From: Bacteroidetes bacterium 46-16
GTDB taxonomy: Bacteria; Bacteroidota; Bacteroidia; Chitinophagales; Chitinophagaceae
Direction: 5' to 3'
Assembly: GCA_001897835.1 (NCBI GenBank)
Contig: MKUN01000024.1
Span: forward strand, 1 to 64,000
DNA: 64,000 bases
Part shown: positions 60,430-64,000 of the stretch, in pieces
Layout: each line of letters opens with the position of its first letter
Position numbering within the stretch: position 1 is the first letter of the stretch
The notes under the pieces: generated by a model
Databases searched by the model: none
Seen by the model: only the letters and a program-made list of their open reading frames with translations
Told to the model about the DNA's origin: nothing
Translations under genes and position numbers: made by a program

Positions 60430-61503
60430 ATGCGCAATACTATAGTTATACTTACCCTCCTGTGGGCCACATGCGGATCTAATGCACATGCACAGGAGCT
60501 CAAAGAAGACCTAAAGACCATCATAAAAGCAGTTAAGGTAAAGTATGACAGCACATATATAAGTAAGCCCCGCCGCCTCACCCTTAAAGTATTCGGCACA
60601 AGGAATTACCTGGACTATAAACTGATCGACAAGCATGTAGACGAAACGATCACGTACAGGGCCAATACACCATTGAATATAGGCCTTGGTGCCAGCTATA
60701 GGGGCATTGGCTTAAGCTTCAGCATACGCACGGGGCTTGTAAAAAAATATGAACAATACGGGAAGACTAAAAGTTTCGACCTCTCCACACAGATCTTTCT
60801 GCCCAAAATAGCTATTGACATTTATGGTAAATATTACCGCGGCTATTACATAACCGATCCCTCATCTATCCTGAACAATACCCCGGAAGATGCATCTTAT
60901 ATACGTCCCGACCTGCGCAATGCCGTGATAGGCATTAGTGGCGAATATATCCTGAATGCAAAAAAATTCTCTTTCTCCAGCCCCTATTCGCAAACACAAA
61001 TACAAAAGAAAAGTGCCGGTTCCTTTCTTTTCGGGGCAGGCGCATTTGCCCTGCTCATTAATGCAGATTCGTCCATAATACCTGCCGAGATCAATAACAT
61101 CGAGTTCTTTAAAAGGGAGCGCTTCAACAAATCGAATATTTACAGCATTATCGTGAATGGCGGTTATGCCTACACCCTGGTGATACACAAAAAGTATTTT
61201 GTTTCAGGATCTCTAAATCTTGGCGGGGGCCTAAGCTATGCCACACTTTCTGATGCGGCAACAAAAAGCAGGGATGGCAAAATAGGTACCCAGCTCGATA
61301 TGGCATTCAGGCTGGGCGCAGGTTATAATTACGACAGGTATTTTGCCGGGCTGCAGTACACGCGGCTGGTAACCAAAAACGTAACCCCTGTAAAAGCTAC
61401 GCACGAGTACCTGGGGGCCGGCAGTGTGCGTATCGTCTTTGCACGGCGCTTTAAATTCCGGCAAAAGACGATAGACCATGCACTGAACAGTATCAGTAAA
61501 TAA
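60430..61503 (+). CDS. DUF4421 outer-membrane protein
   Basis: Exported protein of 357 residues from ATG 60430; this start begins the signal peptide (MRNTIVILTLLWATCGSNAHAQ), and the longer frame from TTG 60376 abuts the gltX stop. The DUF4421 pattern (PRRLTLKVFGTRNYLDYKL; NIGLGASYRGIGLSFSI; FDLSTQIFLPKIAIDIYGKYY) indicates a Bacteroidota beta-barrel. The C-terminus (RIVFARRFKF) is barrel-like. Function unknown. It may be co-transcribed with gltX. Confidence 0.8.
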   Translation: MRNTIVILTLLWATCGSNAHAQELKEDLKTIIKAVKVKYDSTYISKPRRLTLKVFGTRNYLDYKLIDKHVDETITYRANTPLNIGLGASYRGIGLSFSIRTGLVKKYEQYGKTKSFDLSTQIFLPKIAIDIYGKYYRGYYITDPSSILNNTPEDASYIRPDLRNAVIGISGEYILNAKKFSFSSPYSQTQIQKKSAGSFLFGAGAFALLINADSSIIPAEINNIEFFKRERFNKSNIYSIIVNGGYAYTLVIHKKYFVSGSLNLGGGLSYATLSDAATKSRDGKIGTQLDMAFRLGAGYNYDRYFAGLQYTRLVTKNVTPVKATHEYLGAGSVRIVFARRFKFRQKTIDHALNSISK

Positions 61504-61526
61504 AGATAGCCTGCTGCTATATAATT

Positions 61527-61554
61527 AAAGAGCCGCTCGAATGAGCGGCTCTTT
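61527..61554. terminator. Bidirectional terminator between DUF4421 and coxA
   Basis: A 12-base stem (AAAGAGCCGCTC with complement) and four-base GAAT loop, flanked by A- and T-rich sides; serves both convergent genes. Confidence 0.8.
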
Positions 61555-61560
61555 ATATGT

Positions 61561-63378
61561 TTAGTGCGATTCTTCTCCGGGGCGCAAAGGCGTGGTTTGC
61601 GGTATGAAGTCGTTACCGTTACCGTCATCTTTGTAATCATAAGGCCAGCGATATACTTCGGGTATCTCACCTTCCCAGTTACCATGGCCGGGTTTGATCG
61701 GGGTGGTCCACTCAAGTGTTGGAGAACCCCATGGATTTTGTACAGTTACCTTGCGGCCGCGCCATATGCTTACAAAGAAATTGTACACAAAAAGCAACTG
61801 GGCAAAGAATACGATGATAGCCACAATACTGATGAAACCGTTCATGCTGATGAACTGCTTGTATGATTCCCATGCGCTGTAATCATAATAACGGCGTGGC
61901 ATACCTGCTATACCTTCGTAGTGCATAGGCCAGAAAATGAGGTAGGCACCTGCAAAAGTTATGAAGAAGTGTATATAACCAAGCGTATTATTCATAAAGC
62001 GGCCAAACATTTTCGGGAACCAGTGGTAGATGCCCGCGAACATACCCATGAATGCCGATACACCCATTACTATATGGAAGTGGGCCACAACGAAATAAGT
62101 ATCGTGCAGATGGATATCGAGTGCTGAGTTACCGAGGAAGATACCGGTGAGACCGCCGGATATGAACATCGAAACAAATCCTATGGCGAAAAGCATAGCT
62201 ACTGTGAAGCGTATATTACCACGCCACATTGTTGTGAGCCAGTTGAACACCTTTACTGCCGATGGCACCGCGATAAGGAGTGTAAGCAGTACAAAGATGG
62301 AACCCAGGAAGGGGCTCATACCGGTTACGAACATATGGTGTGCCCAAACGAGGAAGGCAAGTACCGTGATACCAACCAGCGATATGATCATTGCAAAATA
62401 ACCAAAGATGGGCTTGCGGCTGTGGTTGGAGAGTACTTCCGAAGCCATACCCATGCCCGGGAGCATGATGATATATACCTCGGGGTGACCAAGGAACCAA
62501 AATAAGTGCTGGTAAAGGATAGCAGAACCACCGATGTGCGGCAATGCTTTACCGCCAATGAATATTTCAGACAGGTAGAAGCTGGTACCGAAGTTACGAT
62601 CGAATATCAGCAGTACGAAACCTGAGAACAGTACAGGGAAAGAAAGTATGCCCAACACTGCGGTAAAGAACAGGGCCCATATGGTAAGTGGCATACGGGT
62701 CATGGTCATACCCTTAGTACGCATATTCAATACGGTTGACACATAGTTAAGGCCACCCAGCAGCGAGGATACCACGAACAATGACATACTGATGAGCCAA
62801 AGATCCATACCCACACCCGAACCGAGAGACGCCTCTTTAAGCGCACTCAATGGTGGATAGGTCGTCCAGCCACCGGAAGCAGGGCCTGTTTGTACAAAAA
62901 GAGAAACGAACATGAAAATGCTGGCTGCAAAGAAGAACCAGTAAGAAAGCATGTTCATAAAAGGCGATGCCATATCACGGGCGCCTACCTGCAGGGGTAT
63001 GAGTATATTGGCGAATGTACCGCTCAGCCCTGCTGTAAGTACAAAGAACACCAATATGGTACCGTGCATGGTAACGAGACCATAATAAAATTCCGGGGAG
63101 AGTTTACCACCCTTTGCCCAGTCGCCCAGGAACTTCTCCATTATAGGGAAGGTCTGGTCGGGGAAACCGAGTTGAAGGCGGAAGAACACTGAAAACAGTG
63201 CACCTATAATAGCCCATATGATACCCGTGACAAGAAATTGCCTGCCGATGACCTTATGGTCCTGGCTGAATATGTACTTCCAGATAAAGTGTTGCTCATG
63301 GTGCTCATGCCCATGATGTTCAGTTCCTGTTTGAATTCCCTGGGTTACGTTAGGCCCATCAATAATAACTGTACTCAT
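61561..63378 (-). CDS. Cytochrome c oxidase subunit I
   Basis: Catalytic membrane subunit of aa3-type oxidase, 605 residues. The binuclear-centre sequence HLFWFLGHPEVYIIMLPG holds the CuB His and the cross-linked Tyr, VWAHHMFVTGM the two other CuB His, and HLHDTYFVVAHFHIVMG the heme His ligands. It reduces O2 to water while pumping protons. It needs heme A, made by the ctaA gene product at 47-48 kb. Subunit II is encoded 32 bases upstream; the two form an operon. The N-terminal part has an unusual His-rich segment (HHGHEHHEQHF). Confidence 0.96.
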   Translation of the reverse strand: MSTVIIDGPNVTQGIQTGTEHHGHEHHEQHFIWKYIFSQDHKVIGRQFLVTGIIWAIIGALFSVFFRLQLGFPDQTFPIMEKFLGDWAKGGKLSPEFYYGLVTMHGTILVFFVLTAGLSGTFANILIPLQVGARDMASPFMNMLSYWFFFAASIFMFVSLFVQTGPASGGWTTYPPLSALKEASLGSGVGMDLWLISMSLFVVSSLLGGLNYVSTVLNMRTKGMTMTRMPLTIWALFFTAVLGILSFPVLFSGFVLLIFDRNFGTSFYLSEIFIGGKALPHIGGSAILYQHLFWFLGHPEVYIIMLPGMGMASEVLSNHSRKPIFGYFAMIISLVGITVLAFLVWAHHMFVTGMSPFLGSIFVLLTLLIAVPSAVKVFNWLTTMWRGNIRFTVAMLFAIGFVSMFISGGLTGIFLGNSALDIHLHDTYFVVAHFHIVMGVSAFMGMFAGIYHWFPKMFGRFMNNTLGYIHFFITFAGAYLIFWPMHYEGIAGMPRRYYDYSAWESYKQFISMNGFISIVAIIVFFAQLLFVYNFFVSIWRGRKVTVQNPWGSPTLEWTTPIKPGHGNWEGEIPEVYRWPYDYKDDGNGNDFIPQTTPLRPGEESH

Positions 63379-63410
63379 TTTTTCACTTTTATGGCCGCCT
63401 TTAAGGCCGA

Positions 63411-64000
63411 TTACTTCATCGTTACTGCTTTAACACTATCGGTTTTTTGTTCTTGTTGCTCTGCTCCGGCTGCGGGTGCAGCAGGGGCATTATTCATAGC
63501 ATAGTAAGATTGCTGCTTGGCCATCCATGCGTCATATTCCGCCTGTGTTTCCACGATCACGGTGCCGCGCATTGAATAGTGGCCTTTACCGCACATCTGG
63601 TCGCATGATATTTCATACACGAAATCAGGGTTGTGCGTCATTTCTTTCATTTGTGTGGTGGTGAACCTTGGCGTGAACCACATGGTGGTAACGATACCCG
63701 GCACAGCATCCATTTTCATACGGAAGTGTGGCAGGCCCACATCATGTATCACATCGCGTGAGCCGATGATCAGTTTTACCGGCTTGTTCACTACAAGGTG
63801 CAGTTCACCGTTCTGGGCAATGATATCGTCCATATTGTCCTTATCATTCCAGTCCAGGCCCAGTATGTTGGTCGCGTCATTTATCTTACGGAAATCCCTT
63901 TTGCCCAACACACCGTCTTTGCCGGGGTAGCGGATCAGCCAGTTGAACTGCTTGCCTACCACTTCAACAATGTTTGCATCTTTAGGCGCATCAGAAGTTA
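63411..64000 (-). CDS. Cytochrome c oxidase subunit II, 5' part missing (window edge)
   Basis: Electron-entry subunit. The window keeps the C-terminal ~196 residues; the membrane helices lie beyond the edge. The CuA site is complete: DVGLPHFRM gives the His, and CDQMCGKGHYSM gives the Cys-x3-Cys-x3-His-x2-Met set. The sequence VVGKQFNW is the usual start of the CuA domain. The C-terminus has a low-complexity Ala/Pro/Gln tail (APAAPAAGAEQQEQK). Part of the cox operon with subunit I. Confidence 0.95.
   Translation of the reverse strand, partial: TSDAPKDANIVEVVGKQFNWLIRYPGKDGVLGKRDFRKINDATNILGLDWNDKDNMDDIIAQNGELHLVVNKPVKLIIGSRDVIHDVGLPHFRMKMDAVPGIVTTMWFTPRFTTTQMKEMTHNPDFVYEISCDQMCGKGHYSMRGTVIVETQAEYDAWMAKQQSYYAMNNAPAAPAAGAEQQEQKTDSVKAVTMK

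Overview
The window comes from the chromosome of a member of the Bacteroidota, most likely the Chitinophagaceae or a close relative. The signs are promoters of the TTG / TAnnTTTG type, a type IX secretion (T9SS) C-terminal domain, Bacteroidota-restricted families (DUF5686, DUF3276, DUF4293, DUF4421, DUF6624, PorT-like barrels, RemB/Wzi) and a 31-residue mS38/COX24-like protein upstream of an RNase G/E gene. It is mostly core chromosome: I see no prophage, insertion sequence, CRISPR array, rRNA or tRNA.

Layout. 1-9.5 kb: outer-membrane protein DUF5686, a Cys-cluster protein, a lipoprotein, a fused 2-oxoacid dehydrogenase E1, a PUR-alpha-like protein, a Wzi/RemB-like protein and TspO. 9.5-16 kb: a BlaI repressor / DUF6624 / M56 protease module with a palindromic operator touching the blaI-like start codon, a small secreted protein, a DEAD-box helicase and a LytS/LytR-type two-component pair. 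16-22 kb: a PhnZ-like HD oxygenase, dipeptidyl peptidase III, a 2OG-Fe(II) oxygenase, a ParE/RelE-type toxin-antitoxin pair and a PhnO-like acetyltransferase. 22-26.5 kb: ATP synthase genes atpB-E-F-H-A with a strong hairpin just after atpE and a 58-residue two-helix membrane protein upstream; a terminator follows atpA and no atpG is present. 26.7-34 kb: pckA, aminopeptidase P, a beta-barrel, DUF4293, serS and hutH.

34-41.7 kb: a probable six-gene operon coding for a PepSY-like protein, an OmpR-type regulator, its kinase, and a TolC / adaptor / RND efflux pump. 41.8-48 kb: two translationally coupled glycosyltransferases, a membrane-anchored patatin, a TMEM175-like channel and heme A synthase. 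48-51.6 kb: a 435-base non-coding stretch with symmetric repeats and a promoter, then an HU-like protein, a TPR protein, the mS38-like protein and RNase G/E. 51.7-61.5 kb: a large T9SS-exported SBBP-repeat protein, a stand-alone LpxD-like acyltransferase, a class IV aminotransferase, two tandem beta-barrels, gltX and DUF4421. 61.5-64 kb: cytochrome c oxidase subunits I and II, the latter cut by the window edge.

Together these genes serve aerobic energy metabolism (ATP synthase, cytochrome oxidase, heme A synthesis, gluconeogenesis, 2-oxoacid oxidation), cell-envelope building and export, and several sensing modules. Nothing proves a wholly new system. The best leads are the BlaI/DUF6624/M56 module with its operator, the HU upstream region, the atpE-atpF hairpin, the small protein upstream of atpB, and a repeated TTTTG-rich leader element.
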